A stretch of DNA of 64,000 bases from an uncultured Lachnospiraceae bacterium (lineage in GTDB: Bacteria > Bacillota > Clostridia > Lachnospirales > Lachnospiraceae). The position numbers and the translations under genes are program-made. Position 1 is the first letter of the stretch. Each line of letters opens with the position of its first letter. The notes below the pieces were generated by a model. It was not told the DNA's origin and did no database searches. It saw nothing but the letters and a program-made list of their open reading frames with translations. The stretch covers positions 62,001 through 126,000 of the forward strand of contig CAKRWT010000002.1 of assembly GCA_934418125.1 (NCBI GenBank). Reading direction: 5' to 3'. Of the stretch, positions 9,471-18,555 are shown in pieces.

Positions 9471-10346
9471 ATGGCGGATGAACTTTTGAATGCCGATGTG
9501 GATACAAAGGCAGAAAAAAAGAGACTCAAAGAAGAACGGAAAAAAATAAAAGAAGAACAAAAGGCCCAGAAAAAGGAAGCGAAGCAGAAGGCAAAGGAAA
9601 TTTCAGCACAGGAGGCTAAGCTTTCCGAGGACGAGGAAGCCGGTGGAGTTTCCGTTTTCCTGGTTACACTGGTCATTGTGATTATCTGGATTGGTATTCT
9701 CGGACTGTTAATCAAACTGGACGTGGGCGGCTTTGGCTCTGGCGTTCTGGCACCGGTATTAAGGGATGTACCGGTAATTAATAAAATCCTTCCGTCTGAC
9801 GCAGTAGTAACCACAGATGACGAAGAATCATATGGAGGCTATACCAGTCTGCGGGAGGCTGTGGAATATATCAAGACACTGGAATTGGAATTAGAGCAGG
9901 CACAGTCTGCCAGCAATGTGGATTCAGAGACATTGGAGCAGATGCAGGCAGAGATAGATCGTCTGAAGACTTTTGAAGACGCACAGGTAGAGTTCGAGCG
10001 GATTAAAACCGAATTCTACGAAGAAGTGGTTTATGCAGAGAAAGGACCGGGACCGGAAGAATATCAGAAGTATTATGAGAGTATGGACCCGGCGACAGCA
10101 GAATATCTGTATAAGCAGGTAGTACAGCAGAATGAGGCAGACAGCCAGATTCAGGATTATGCCCAGGCGTATGCAGAAATGAAGCCAAAGGAAGCAGCCG
10201 GTATCTTTGAAGCAATGACGGATAACCTGGAATTGGCAGCCAGAATACTGAATCAGATGAGTGCCGAGGACAGGGGTAAGATACTGGGTGTTATGGATGC
10301 AGATGTGGCAGCCAGACTGACCAAAATCATGGACCCGGAGTCCTGA
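9471..10346 (+). CDS. MotE/YlxF-like flagellar membrane protein with MgtE-N-type domain
   Basis: Position between fliJ and fliK and the architecture match the YlxF/MotE/FlbB family, implicated in stator or basal-body assembly. Residues 1-50 are a Lys/Glu coiled coil. One membrane segment follows (residues 60-82, VFLVTLVIVIIWIGILGLLI), then an extracytoplasmic coiled coil with ELELEQAQSASNVDSETLEQ. The C-terminal roughly 90 residues resemble the MgtE intracellular N domain (AQAYAEMKPKEAAGIFEAM, then ILNQMSAEDRGKILGVMDAD). The ribosome site lies inside fliJ, with a three-base gap. The family is clear; the precise role is inferred from relatives. Confidence 0.85.
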   Translation: MADELLNADVDTKAEKKRLKEERKKIKEEQKAQKKEAKQKAKEISAQEAKLSEDEEAGGVSVFLVTLVIVIIWIGILGLLIKLDVGGFGSGVLAPVLRDVPVINKILPSDAVVTTDDEESYGGYTSLREAVEYIKTLELELEQAQSASNVDSETLEQMQAEIDRLKTFEDAQVEFERIKTEFYEEVVYAEKGPGPEEYQKYYESMDPATAEYLYKQVVQQNEADSQIQDYAQAYAEMKPKEAAGIFEAMTDNLELAARILNQMSAEDRGKILGVMDADVAARLTKIMDPES

Positions 10347-10370
10347 TTATTTTCTTATTTATATTTATAG

Positions 10371-10439
10371 CAAGGTCCGATTCGACTCCTGGAAACTTTA
10401 TAAACGGGAGAAAGAATCCGATATATAAATAGAACCTTG
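10371..10439 (+). other. Possible weak RNA fold upstream of fliK
   Basis: The 117-base gap between the MotE-like gene and fliK contains CAAGGT (10371) and its complement ACCTTG (10434-10439), enclosing GATTC/GAATC and CTCC/GGAG pairs. It has no T tract, so it is not a terminator. It may be a weak intercistronic fold; it does not resemble a known riboswitch that I recognise. Confidence 0.25.
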
Positions 10440-10463
10440 AAAACTGAAGAAAGGAGAATATGC

Positions 10464-11906
10464 ATGACAAGCATACCTGTAAACAATGTAAATGCATTGA
10501 CAAATTACATCAATCAGGCAGGAAACGCGAGTGGCAGAACCGATGAGACAAAGACAGGCGATTTCCAACAGGCTATGAATCAGGCAAACCGCGGGGGTAA
10601 TATGGTACAGGCAGAGAATGCAGGCAGAACTGCAGCGCAGAATGTGACGCCGGCCGGACAGACTTCAGCACAGAAGACTGCAACAGACAACGATACCCGG
10701 AAAACTACCGACAGCACGGACAACAAGATGCAGAAGGATACCGGCAGCAATGCAGTAAAAGATGCAGACAGTACCAAAAGCCAGGAAAAGATACAGGAAA
10801 GCGGTGAAAAGCTGGTAGAAGAAGTAGCTGAGGAAATGGATGTGACAGAGGAAGAAGTTGTGGCAGCCATGGAAATACTGGGCATGACAGCCATGGATTT
10901 ACTCAATCCGGATAACATGAAGCAGCTACTACTGGAACTGAGTGGCAATACCGATGAACTTTCTCTGGTAACTAACGAAGGTCTCTACACCGATTTACAG
11001 AACTTGTTGGGAGCAGTGGAAGAAACACTGGATAACCTGGCACAGGAACTGGGCATAAGCGAAGAAGAACTGACCGGATTGATAGAACAGATGGCTTCGG
11101 AAGCAGATGCAGACGGGGTTATGGAAACTCCACAGGAGGCACCTGAGGTAAATCTGGAAGGAATGAAGGATTACAACGTATCAGTGACGAAGGATGGAGA
11201 AACCATACAGGTCAAAGTAGAGGTTGACGATGCAAGCGGCAATAAAACCATACAGCAGGAAGTGGTGGAACCCCAGCATCTTACCGAACAGACCCAGGAC
11301 AAGCCTGCAGGCAGACAGAACTTCGAGGAAAATAAAGGGCAGGAGCATAACGGAAATTTCTTACAGCAGATGACAGCAGCAAGAAATAACACGATGGCAG
11401 ACAGCATCACCCCGGAGACAACGTATCAGTCAGCACAGAATGTGCAGACCGAAGAAATTACGAACCAGATTCTGGAGTATATGCGAATCCATATCAAGGC
11501 AGATACCCAGGAGATGGAAATGCAGCTTCATCCTGCAAGTCTTGGGACAGTAAATGTCCAACTGACGGCAAAGGATGGCGCGATTACCGCACAGTTTACC
11601 ACCCAGAATGAAATGGTGCGGGCAGCGGTAGAAAGCCAGCTGATTCAACTGAAAGAGCAATTTGAAGAACAGGGCATTAAAGTAGATGCCGTAGAAGTTA
11701 CCGTAGCAAGTCATCAGGACGGACAGCAGTTCACCCAAAATGGGGAAGAAATGCAACAGGATAACCAGAAATCCGGTAAAGCCAGCCGCAGAATCAATCT
11801 GGATGACCTGGAGGAAGAGGAAGGGTTAGAAGAGATGGAAGATTCCGAGCGGATTGCAGTAGAAATGATGAGACAGAATGGTAATTCCATCGACTATATG
11901 GCATAG
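10464..11906 (+). CDS. fliK: Flagellar hook-length control protein FliK
   Basis: Secreted molecular ruler that switches export from hook to filament substrates. The start is ATG 10464 after AAAGGAG; an in-frame TTG at 10437 lacks a ribosome site. The first 340 residues are low-complexity, Asn/Thr/Gln/Asp-rich. The conserved C-terminal domain begins near residue 345 and has the Flg_hook signature (EMEMQLHPASLGTVNVQLTA, then VRAAVESQLIQLKEQFEEQG). It is 480 residues and acidic at the end. It precedes the hook-cap gene flgD. Confidence 0.93.
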   Translation: MTSIPVNNVNALTNYINQAGNASGRTDETKTGDFQQAMNQANRGGNMVQAENAGRTAAQNVTPAGQTSAQKTATDNDTRKTTDSTDNKMQKDTGSNAVKDADSTKSQEKIQESGEKLVEEVAEEMDVTEEEVVAAMEILGMTAMDLLNPDNMKQLLLELSGNTDELSLVTNEGLYTDLQNLLGAVEETLDNLAQELGISEEELTGLIEQMASEADADGVMETPQEAPEVNLEGMKDYNVSVTKDGETIQVKVEVDDASGNKTIQQEVVEPQHLTEQTQDKPAGRQNFEENKGQEHNGNFLQQMTAARNNTMADSITPETTYQSAQNVQTEEITNQILEYMRIHIKADTQEMEMQLHPASLGTVNVQLTAKDGAITAQFTTQNEMVRAAVESQLIQLKEQFEEQGIKVDAVEVTVASHQDGQQFTQNGEEMQQDNQKSGKASRRINLDDLEEEEGLEEMEDSERIAVEMMRQNGNSIDYMA

Positions 11907-11933
11907 CCCGAGTAAACAGAAAGGAGAAAACAC

Positions 11934-12635
11934 ATGGGAGCAGTAGCAGAAGTCAAAGATGGTAAGATTGTGGAATCCACATCAGCATCCTCTCTGGCAA
12001 AAGAAAGCAGCAAAAAAAGCGGTTCAACCGTAGATAAGGATCAGTTCCTGCAGCTTCTGGTAGCACAGATGAAATATCAGGATCCATTGGAGCCAACTTC
12101 CAATACGGAATATATTTCCCAGTATGCAACCTTCTCAGAACTGGAACAGATGCAGAATATGAGCGCTACACTGGAACTTTCCAGAGCATCCAGCCTGGTA
12201 GGACAGACCGTACTGATGAAAGTAACAGACAGCAGCGGCAATACCACTTCGGTACAGGGTAATGTAGATTACATTGTATACGAGAACAACAAAGCATACC
12301 TTTCCATCAACGGAGATTTGTATTCACTGGATGATTTGGATACGGTAGCAGATGAAAAATACCTTACGGCATACAAGCTGGCAGCTAACTTTATTAACGC
12401 TTATGGTAAACTTCCTGCACTTGGAAATCTTACCGCAGATGATAAGGAAAGCGTAGAAAGCCTGAAAGAAATGTATGACAATATGACAGATTATCAGAAG
12501 AACTTTATCAAAGATGATTATGTCAGTGGCTTAAACGATTATGTAAACAAAATGAAGGACTTGGTAAACAGCCAGGACCAGTCACAGGGAAGTGACCAGG
12601 AAAAGGGAGATGGGAATCATGAGGATTCAAAATAG
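11934..12635 (+). CDS. flgD: Flagellar hook-capping protein FlgD with extra C-terminal helical domain
   Basis: Scaffold at the hook tip needed for FlgE polymerisation. Residues 35-80 carry the FlgD core (KDQFLQLLVAQMKYQDPLEP), and residues 85-130 resemble the short beta domain with which Bacillus-type FlgD proteins end. Here the protein continues about 100 residues (about 135-225) as a helical segment containing AANFINAYGKL, then MYDNMTDYQKNFI. That pattern resembles repeats of firmicute surface proteins. Total length is 233. Start ATG follows AAGGAG; the next gene overlaps its end. Confidence 0.93.
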   Translation: MGAVAEVKDGKIVESTSASSLAKESSKKSGSTVDKDQFLQLLVAQMKYQDPLEPTSNTEYISQYATFSELEQMQNMSATLELSRASSLVGQTVLMKVTDSSGNTTSVQGNVDYIVYENNKAYLSINGDLYSLDDLDTVADEKYLTAYKLAANFINAYGKLPALGNLTADDKESVESLKEMYDNMTDYQKNFIKDDYVSGLNDYVNKMKDLVNSQDQSQGSDQEKGDGNHEDSK

Positions 12636-13023
12636 CCAGTTCCTTTCCATGGAGCAGGTACAGAACCAGTATCTGAACCAGAACCGGCAGACCCAGGAAG
12701 GCGTTACAAAGAACGGACTCAGTTTCCAGGATATCCTGACAAGGAAGACGGCAGATGATGCAGAAAGCGGAGAAGTGAAGTTTTCCAAGCATGCAGCCAA
12801 CCGCCTGCAGGACAGAAACATTGAGCTGACCAGGGAACAGGTACAGCGCCTGAATGAAGGCACAGCCAGAGCCGGGGCAAAAGGAATTAATGAGTCATTG
12901 GTCATTGTGGATTCCCTTGCATTTATCGTAAATGTACCGAATCAGACGGTCATTACAGCAATGGATCAGACGGAGACCGATGAGAACATATTTACCAATA
13001 TTGATGGAGCCGTAATTATATAG
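12619..13023 (+). CDS. Flagellar operon protein of the TIGR02530 type
   Basis: A 134-residue conserved protein found between flgD and flgE in many Firmicutes and spirochaetes; function not established. The conserved core is KFSKHAANRLQDRNIELT followed by a domain ending FIVNVPNQTVITAMDQTE. The start ATG 12619 lies 9 bases after AAAAGGGAG and overlaps flgD by 17 bases. Alternative in-frame starts at 12592 and 12610 have no or too-close ribosome sites. Position suggests a hook-assembly role (inference). Confidence 0.88.
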   Translation: MRIQNSQFLSMEQVQNQYLNQNRQTQEGVTKNGLSFQDILTRKTADDAESGEVKFSKHAANRLQDRNIELTREQVQRLNEGTARAGAKGINESLVIVDSLAFIVNVPNQTVITAMDQTETDENIFTNIDGAVII

Positions 13024-13104
13024 CCGGACCTTATGGGGGCTTATGTTCCTGAATGACAGAAGGAACAGAGACGGATTCCAATTATTTAAGGAGGTCATTT
13101 CATT

Positions 13105-15081
13105 ATGATGAGATCATTATTCTCTGGTGTGGCAGGTCTTAAAACACATCAGACAAGAATGGACGTTATCGGTAATAATATTGCCAATGTTAATACGACA
13201 GCATATAAATCACAGTCCATGGTATTTAACGATTTGTTATATCAGACAACACAGGCAGCTTCCGGTGCCAATGCAGCAACCGGACGAGGCGGTACCAATG
13301 CAAGACAGATTGGTCTTGGCTCCAAGACGGGTGCTATTTCCACAGCCATTACCCAGCAGGGCTCCGCACAGTCTACTAACAACCCATTTGACATCATGAT
13401 TTCCGGAGAATCTTTCTTCGTCGTAAGCAATGGGTCTGAGAACTTCTTTACAAGAGATGGTTCCTTTACCGTAGATGGTGCCGGAAACCTGGTTATGTCC
13501 TCTACCGGATATACTGTTATGGGATGGGGTGTTGACCCGACTACCGGGGAAATCAGCCCGGACATCGTATCCCCTCTGCAGATTATGAATGCAGATAACC
13601 TGACTTATCCACCGGAATCTACAACGAAAGCTTATGTATCCGGTATCCTGGATAAGAATGATACCAATGTGAATACCACTCAGGGACGCGTGATAACCTT
13701 AAGCTTCTATGACCAGTTGGGTTATAAATATACAGCGAAGTTTGGAATTCACAGTGCCGGTTCAGAAGGTCAGTATTATGTAGGCTTAAATGACATTCTG
13801 GATGAGGCTGGGGTATCCTTAGTAAAGAAATATAACTTAAACAGCATTGAGGAAATCGCAAGCTTCGGTGGGGATTCTGTAAAAAAGACAAGCGCAGTTT
13901 ATTCCCTGTTAGAGGGCGTTACCTATGATGATGGAACAAAAACTTATACCAAGACCATGGCATTGAGCGAAATTCTGGAGGGCTATTCCAGCAACTTGCT
14001 GATTAACAAAGCGGACAAATCCAGTATTAAAGTGGATGGTCTGGCAGATGGAGCTGTGGCAAAAGGCACAGATGTCAAGGTAAAAGGCAAGGTTAGCTTA
14101 TCCGAGGCACAGTTAAAGGAACTGGGTATTATTAAGGAAAAGAAACCGGATGGCTCCTATGCATACTATCATAACAATAATGGTACGGCAGAAGAATTGG
14201 GTGCGGATAAAGATAAATGGAAAGCAGCATTGAAAGATGCAGGTGTTACAGATTTGGACAGTGTGGATACCACATCAGACCCCAATTCGGTGTCCCTGAA
14301 TTTTACACAGACATTTAAGACAAACCGTGACAGTACCTATAAGACACCAGACTTTACCGCAACGATTACCCAGTTAGAGGCTTACGGTCTGGAAGATACG
14401 GACACAACCAAATATTCCGTTAATTATGTAACACCGCTGGGACAGGCCGAGATTACCAAGACGGTAACCCAGCATGGATTCTCTTTGGCATTTGATACGG
14501 ATACCGGTAAGTTCAGCTACATAGATACGGTAGGAAATGATACCGTTACCCTGGCATTCAACAAATCCGCATCTTCCCTTACCGGAGAGACTGTTTCTCT
14601 GACACAGTTTACCAATATTGATATTGACTTCTCCTCCGCTACCATGTTCAATAATGGTAAGACTTCCACTATCGGAGCAACCAATGGAGATAAGGATGGT
14701 AACAATACCGGTAGAAAACTGGGAGAGATGACAGGTGTGGAGGTCGGACAGGATGGTAAGATTACCGCTTCCTATGACAACGGACAGACCAAATTGTTAG
14801 GACAGATTGCGGTTGCAAACTTTGCCAATGCTTCCGGTCTTTCCAAGGCAGGTAATAACCTGTATTCCGCAACCATGAACTCGGGTGAGTTCGATGGCGT
14901 CGGACAGGATATTACCGCAGACGGCGGTACGATGGAATCCGGTGTGCTGGAAATGAGTAATGTGGATTTGTCCTCGGAATTCACACAAATGATTACCACA
15001 CAGCGTGGTTTCCAGGCAAACAGCCGTATCATCAGCACATCTGATACCATGTTGGAAGAACTTGTTAATCTGAAGAGATAA
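13105..15081 (+). CDS. flgE: Flagellar hook protein FlgE
   Basis: Major subunit of the universal joint linking rod and filament. The N-terminus (LKTHQTRMDVIGNNIANVNT) and C-terminus (FTQMITTQRGFQANSRIIST) carry the conserved axial-protein ends. At 658 residues it is much longer than the roughly 260-400 of well-studied hooks: residues about 185-500 are expanded, surface-exposed Asp/Thr/Lys-rich domains. A perfect AAGGAGGT site (13088) precedes two adjacent ATG codons. A stable hairpin follows the stop. High expression is expected. Confidence 0.95.
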   Translation: MMRSLFSGVAGLKTHQTRMDVIGNNIANVNTTAYKSQSMVFNDLLYQTTQAASGANAATGRGGTNARQIGLGSKTGAISTAITQQGSAQSTNNPFDIMISGESFFVVSNGSENFFTRDGSFTVDGAGNLVMSSTGYTVMGWGVDPTTGEISPDIVSPLQIMNADNLTYPPESTTKAYVSGILDKNDTNVNTTQGRVITLSFYDQLGYKYTAKFGIHSAGSEGQYYVGLNDILDEAGVSLVKKYNLNSIEEIASFGGDSVKKTSAVYSLLEGVTYDDGTKTYTKTMALSEILEGYSSNLLINKADKSSIKVDGLADGAVAKGTDVKVKGKVSLSEAQLKELGIIKEKKPDGSYAYYHNNNGTAEELGADKDKWKAALKDAGVTDLDSVDTTSDPNSVSLNFTQTFKTNRDSTYKTPDFTATITQLEAYGLEDTDTTKYSVNYVTPLGQAEITKTVTQHGFSLAFDTDTGKFSYIDTVGNDTVTLAFNKSASSLTGETVSLTQFTNIDIDFSSATMFNNGKTSTIGATNGDKDGNNTGRKLGEMTGVEVGQDGKITASYDNGQTKLLGQIAVANFANASGLSKAGNNLYSATMNSGEFDGVGQDITADGGTMESGVLEMSNVDLSSEFTQMITTQRGFQANSRIISTSDTMLEELVNLKR

Positions 15082-15095
15082 TAGATGAAATACTG

Positions 15096-15127
15096 GGAAA
15101 GAGGAACTGGATAACGTTCCTCTTTCC
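15096..15127 (+). other. 12-bp intercistronic hairpin after flgE
   Basis: GGAAAGAGGAAC (15096-15107) and GTTCCTCTTTCC (15116-15127) form a perfect 12-bp stem with an 8-base loop in the gap between flgE and flbD. There is no T tract after it, so it is unlikely to be a full terminator; an mRNA-stability or partial-attenuation role is inferred. A TATAAT at 15143-15148 follows but lacks a good -35. Confidence 0.6.
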
Positions 15128-15181
15128 TGAGTTTACGCGATATATAATGGCATAGGAAAAAAGTAACAGATGGAGTAGATT

Positions 15182-15367
15182 ATGATAGAAGTAACGAAGA
15201 TAAATGGGGTCAAAGTGCTGATAAATCCGGACTTACTGGAACTTGTAGAAGAAACACCGGACACAGTTTTATCCTTTACGACAGGGAGAAAAATTATTGT
15301 AAAAGAAAGTAGACAAGAGATAAGAAATCTAGTAAAATCGTATAGAAAGGATATTTTTGCGAATTAG
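15182..15367 (+). CDS. flbD: Flagellar protein FlbD/SwrD
   Basis: A 61-residue cytoplasmic protein of the FlbD family (SwrD in B. subtilis, where it increases stator power needed for swarming). The family hallmark, IEVTKINGVKVLINPDLLEL, spans the N-terminus, with TGRKIIVKES in the middle. It directly precedes motA and motB, which fits the stator-related role. The ribosome site TGGAG lies about 6 bases from the ATG. Confidence 0.92.
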   Translation: MIEVTKINGVKVLINPDLLELVEETPDTVLSFTTGRKIIVKESRQEIRNLVKSYRKDIFAN

Positions 15368-15388
15368 TGTAGAAATAGGTGGATACAG

Positions 15389-16186
15389 ATGGATATAGCT
15401 TCAATTATCGGATTAGTTGTATGTTTCGTATTGATGATTTTTGGTATTCTATACGGACATGATGTCTCAGTAATCATTAACTTCCTGGATGCCCCCTCGG
15501 CCTTAATTACTTTTGGCGGTGCTTTCTGTTGTATTCTGGCAAGTTACACATTACCGAACTTTTTAGCAGGCTTAAAGAGTATCGGGCTTATCTTTAAGTT
15601 ATCAACAATGAATATATCTGAAGTAATTCAGAAGATTATAGATTTATCCAATGTTGCCCGTAAGGAAGGATTACTTTCCCTGGAAGAGGCAGCGGGTGAT
15701 ATTGAGGATGATTTCCTGAAAAAGGGAATCCTTCTGATTGTCGATGGTACAGACCCGGAACTGGTACGTGCCATCATGGAGACAGAGCTGGTAAGCGTGG
15801 AAGACAGACATAAGGATAAGATTGGGTTCTGGGAGAATCTGGGAGCCATGGGCCCTGCCTGGGGTATGATTGGTACTCTGATTGGTCTGATTAACATGCT
15901 CCAGAATATGGATGACCCTTCTGCTATCGGACCTGCCATGGCGGTTGCACTGATTACCACCTTATATGGTTCTGTGCTTGCCAACTGGATTTGCGCACCG
16001 GTAGCGACGAAGTTAAAAGCAAAGAATGCCGAAGAAATGATGATGAAGGAAATTGAAATAGAAGGGCTTCTTTCTATTCAGGCAGGCGAGAACCCCAGGG
16101 TTATTGAAGAAAAACTGAAATCTTTCTTAGCACCGAAAGACCGAGTTTCACAGAGTGATGATAACGGGGGTGAAGTAGATGGCTAA
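15389..16186 (+). CDS. motA: Flagellar motor stator protein MotA
   Basis: Proton (or sodium) channel subunit of the stator that pushes on FliG. It has 265 residues with four membrane segments: two at the N-terminus (IIGLVVCFVLMIFGILYG; LITFGGAFCCILASYTL) and two around residues 150-200 (GPAWGMIGTLIGLINML; AMAVALITTLYGSVLANW). The conserved cytoplasmic loop with DGTDPELVRAIMETEL lies between. The ion cannot be decided from sequence by eye. It overlaps motB by eight bases. Confidence 0.95.
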   Translation: MDIASIIGLVVCFVLMIFGILYGHDVSVIINFLDAPSALITFGGAFCCILASYTLPNFLAGLKSIGLIFKLSTMNISEVIQKIIDLSNVARKEGLLSLEEAAGDIEDDFLKKGILLIVDGTDPELVRAIMETELVSVEDRHKDKIGFWENLGAMGPAWGMIGTLIGLINMLQNMDDPSAIGPAMAVALITTLYGSVLANWICAPVATKLKAKNAEEMMMKEIEIEGLLSIQAGENPRVIEEKLKSFLAPKDRVSQSDDNGGEVDG

Positions 16187-16985
16187 GAGAAAGCCGGACG
16201 AACCACCCAAAGGAGCACCGGCATGGCAGTCAACGTTTGCAGACCTGATGAACCTGCTGCTGTGCTTCTTCGTGTTATTATTCTCCATGTCTACTGTAGA
16301 TGCAGAGAAGTTTGAACAGGTGGTGGCATCCTTTAACCAGACCTTTTCCATCTTTACAGCAGGGGCTTCTTCCATTGGAGATGGTATCCTGATTAGCAAT
16401 GGAGTCAGCCAGTTAAATGAGCTGGACGAATACATAAACAGTACTGGTAAGATGGACGATGGAGAAATTGTATCGGAAGATGTGGCTTCTGCACAGGAAA
16501 CGATGGAAGAAGCACAGACGGAAGAATCGCAGGAGCTTGCAGAGAAGATACAGGAAGCCATTGACGAGAATAATATGAATAAGGAAATTGATGTGGACTT
16601 TACTTCACAGTATGTGCAGCTTACTTTGAAGGGTGCATTGCTGTTTGACTCGGGAAGTACCCTTTTGAAAGAGGAAGCCAAGCCGGTTATTGACCAGGTT
16701 GGTGCAATTCTGGAAAGCTATGCCACAGGAACTATCGAAATAGAAGGACATACGGACAATGTGCCGATGTCTGGGACAAAGTATTCCAACAATGATGAGC
16801 TGAGTGACGGCAGAGCACTTTCTGTGTTCAATTATCTGGTTTCAACCACCAGTTTAGACCCGGCAAACATCAAACATTCCGGACGGGGTGAGTATGTGCC
16901 GATTGCAGATAACGCCACACCGGAAGGCAGGGCAAAGAACCGGAGAGTTGAGATTAAGATATATAATGCGTTGAGTTCATATTAA
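16179..16985 (+). CDS. motB: Flagellar motor stator protein MotB
   Basis: Peptidoglycan-anchored partner of MotA. Asp22, in the segment TFADLMNLLLCFFVLLF, is the conserved ion-binding aspartate of the channel. The plug/linker region (about residues 50-130) is acidic. The C-terminal OmpA-like peptidoglycan-binding domain (about 150-265) has IEIEGHTDNVPM and ending GRAKNRRVEIKI. Length is 268. The ribosome site lies within motA, so translation is coupled. Confidence 0.95.
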   Translation: MAKRKPDEPPKGAPAWQSTFADLMNLLLCFFVLLFSMSTVDAEKFEQVVASFNQTFSIFTAGASSIGDGILISNGVSQLNELDEYINSTGKMDDGEIVSEDVASAQETMEEAQTEESQELAEKIQEAIDENNMNKEIDVDFTSQYVQLTLKGALLFDSGSTLLKEEAKPVIDQVGAILESYATGTIEIEGHTDNVPMSGTKYSNNDELSDGRALSVFNYLVSTTSLDPANIKHSGRGEYVPIADNATPEGRAKNRRVEIKIYNALSSY

Positions 16986-16999
16986 AGGAGAAAATAATT

Positions 17000-17518
17000 A
17001 TGAAAAAAAATCTGATTTCGATTATCATATTGGCATTGCTGATAGTAAATATTGCGCTGACGGCAGTCATGATGTTCAGTGTAACCAGTGCCTCCAGGAA
17101 AACAGCGGCTCTGGTGGATAATATTTCCACGGCGCTGAATCTGGAACTTGCAGCAAGCGCAGATGACGAGGAAGAGGAAGCAACGATTCCAATGTCTGAT
17201 ATTGCCACTTATGATATTTCTGAATCCATGACAATTCCATTAAAAACCGAAGAAGATGGCAAGAGTCATTTCTGTCTTGTGTCGGTAACGCTGTCTATGA
17301 ATACACAGTCGGATGGTTACAAGACTTATGGAGCTAATATTGCGGAGAAGGAAAGCCTGATTAAAAGCGAGATAAACAATGTGATTAGTCAGTATACTCT
17401 GACAGAGGCAAGAGACAATCAGGATAAGATGAGAGAAGAGATTCTGGAAAGAGTCCAGAAGATGTTTGATTCTGATTTTATTTTCAATGTTTCTTTCAGT
17501 GATATAATGTTCCAGTAA
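17000..17518 (+). CDS. fliL: Flagellar basal body-associated protein FliL
   Basis: Single-pass membrane protein that rings the stator and helps it stay active. An N-terminal membrane helix spans residues 4-28 (LISIIILALLIVNIALTAVM), followed by a linker and the extracytoplasmic FliL domain with FCLVSVTLSMNTQ and the C-terminal REEILERVQKMF region. It has 172 residues. AAAGGAG lies upstream of the ATG. Located between motB and fliM. Confidence 0.9.
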   Translation: MKKNLISIIILALLIVNIALTAVMMFSVTSASRKTAALVDNISTALNLELAASADDEEEEATIPMSDIATYDISESMTIPLKTEEDGKSHFCLVSVTLSMNTQSDGYKTYGANIAEKESLIKSEINNVISQYTLTEARDNQDKMREEILERVQKMFDSDFIFNVSFSDIMFQ

Positions 17519-17570
17519 GAGGTTAAGAATTGGTTAGAATATAGAACACCACAGAGTGAGGTGAATTTTT

Positions 17571-18551
17571 GTGGGTGAGGTACTATCTCAAAGTGAGATT
17601 GACAATTTGCTGGCGGCTTTGAGCAACGGCGAGTTGGACACGGACAATATGAATGACAGCAGTGATAAGCAGATAAAGAACTACGACTTCAAAAGACCGA
17701 CGAAGTTCTCCAAGGAACATCTGCGTACACTGGAAATGATATATGAACATTATGGAAGACTTTTATCCACAAATCTTCCGGTTTATCTGCGGAAGAGCGT
17801 ACAGGTTACTGTGGCAAGTTCCGAGACGGTAATTTTTTCGGAATTTACCAATGCATTATCGAATCCGGTAATTTTAGGAATTGTTAATTTCCAGCCACTA
17901 AACGGCACGATTATTATAGAACTGGCATCCCAGCTGGGATTTGCGATGATTGACAGAATGCTGGGAGGAACGGGAAATCCGCTGGAGAAAAATCGTGATT
18001 TTACGGAGATAGAGATGACCATTGTAGAAAAGATGATGGTTGTCTGTATGCAGCTTATGCGGGAACCGTGGCGCAATGTAGTGGATTTAAATCCTGTTAT
18101 GGAGCGGATTGAGACGAATTCCCAGTTTGCTCAGGTTATTGCACCAAATGACATGGTGGCTATCGTCACATTAAATGTGAAGATAGGAGATGTGGAAGGC
18201 TTCATGAATATCTGTCTGCCGTTCTTTACACTGGAAAGTGTAATGGACAAGTTGAATACCAAGTTCTGGTATGCTAACATGCAGAAGCAGAATGAAGAAG
18301 ATTTCGAAGAGTATATTGAAGCCCTGATTAAGAGGGTAGATGTCCCGATTAAGGCAGTGTTAGGTAAAACGCAGATATCGGTAAATGATTTTGTGAATCT
18401 GCAGGTGGGCGATATTATTCGTTTGGATAGCGGCGTAGACGATGATTTGAAGGTATACGTCGGCAATTTGGAAAAATTCACCGCATTACCGGGGTCTAAC
18501 AAAGACAGATATGCTGTCAGAGTAACATCGGTAATTAGAGAGGGGGAATAG
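17571..18551 (+). CDS. fliM: Flagellar motor switch protein FliM
   Basis: C-ring protein that binds phosphorylated CheY and changes rotation sense. It starts at GTG 17571 after GAGGTGA. The N-terminal CheY-P-binding motif LSQSEIDNLLAAL is intact, followed by a CheC-like middle domain (residues 45-230; LRKSVQVTVASSETVIFSEF) and a C-terminal SpoA domain (about 250-326). Length 326 is normal. FliY follows after four bases. Confidence 0.97.
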   Translation: MGEVLSQSEIDNLLAALSNGELDTDNMNDSSDKQIKNYDFKRPTKFSKEHLRTLEMIYEHYGRLLSTNLPVYLRKSVQVTVASSETVIFSEFTNALSNPVILGIVNFQPLNGTIIIELASQLGFAMIDRMLGGTGNPLEKNRDFTEIEMTIVEKMMVVCMQLMREPWRNVVDLNPVMERIETNSQFAQVIAPNDMVAIVTLNVKIGDVEGFMNICLPFFTLESVMDKLNTKFWYANMQKQNEEDFEEYIEALIKRVDVPIKAVLGKTQISVNDFVNLQVGDIIRLDSGVDDDLKVYVGNLEKFTALPGSNKDRYAVRVTSVIREGE

Positions 18552-18555
18552 ATAA

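Noticed and set aside
10347..10463. Possible riboswitch before fliK
   Set aside because: Only short scattered complements; no match to a known cyclic-di-GMP or other riboswitch core that I can recognise.
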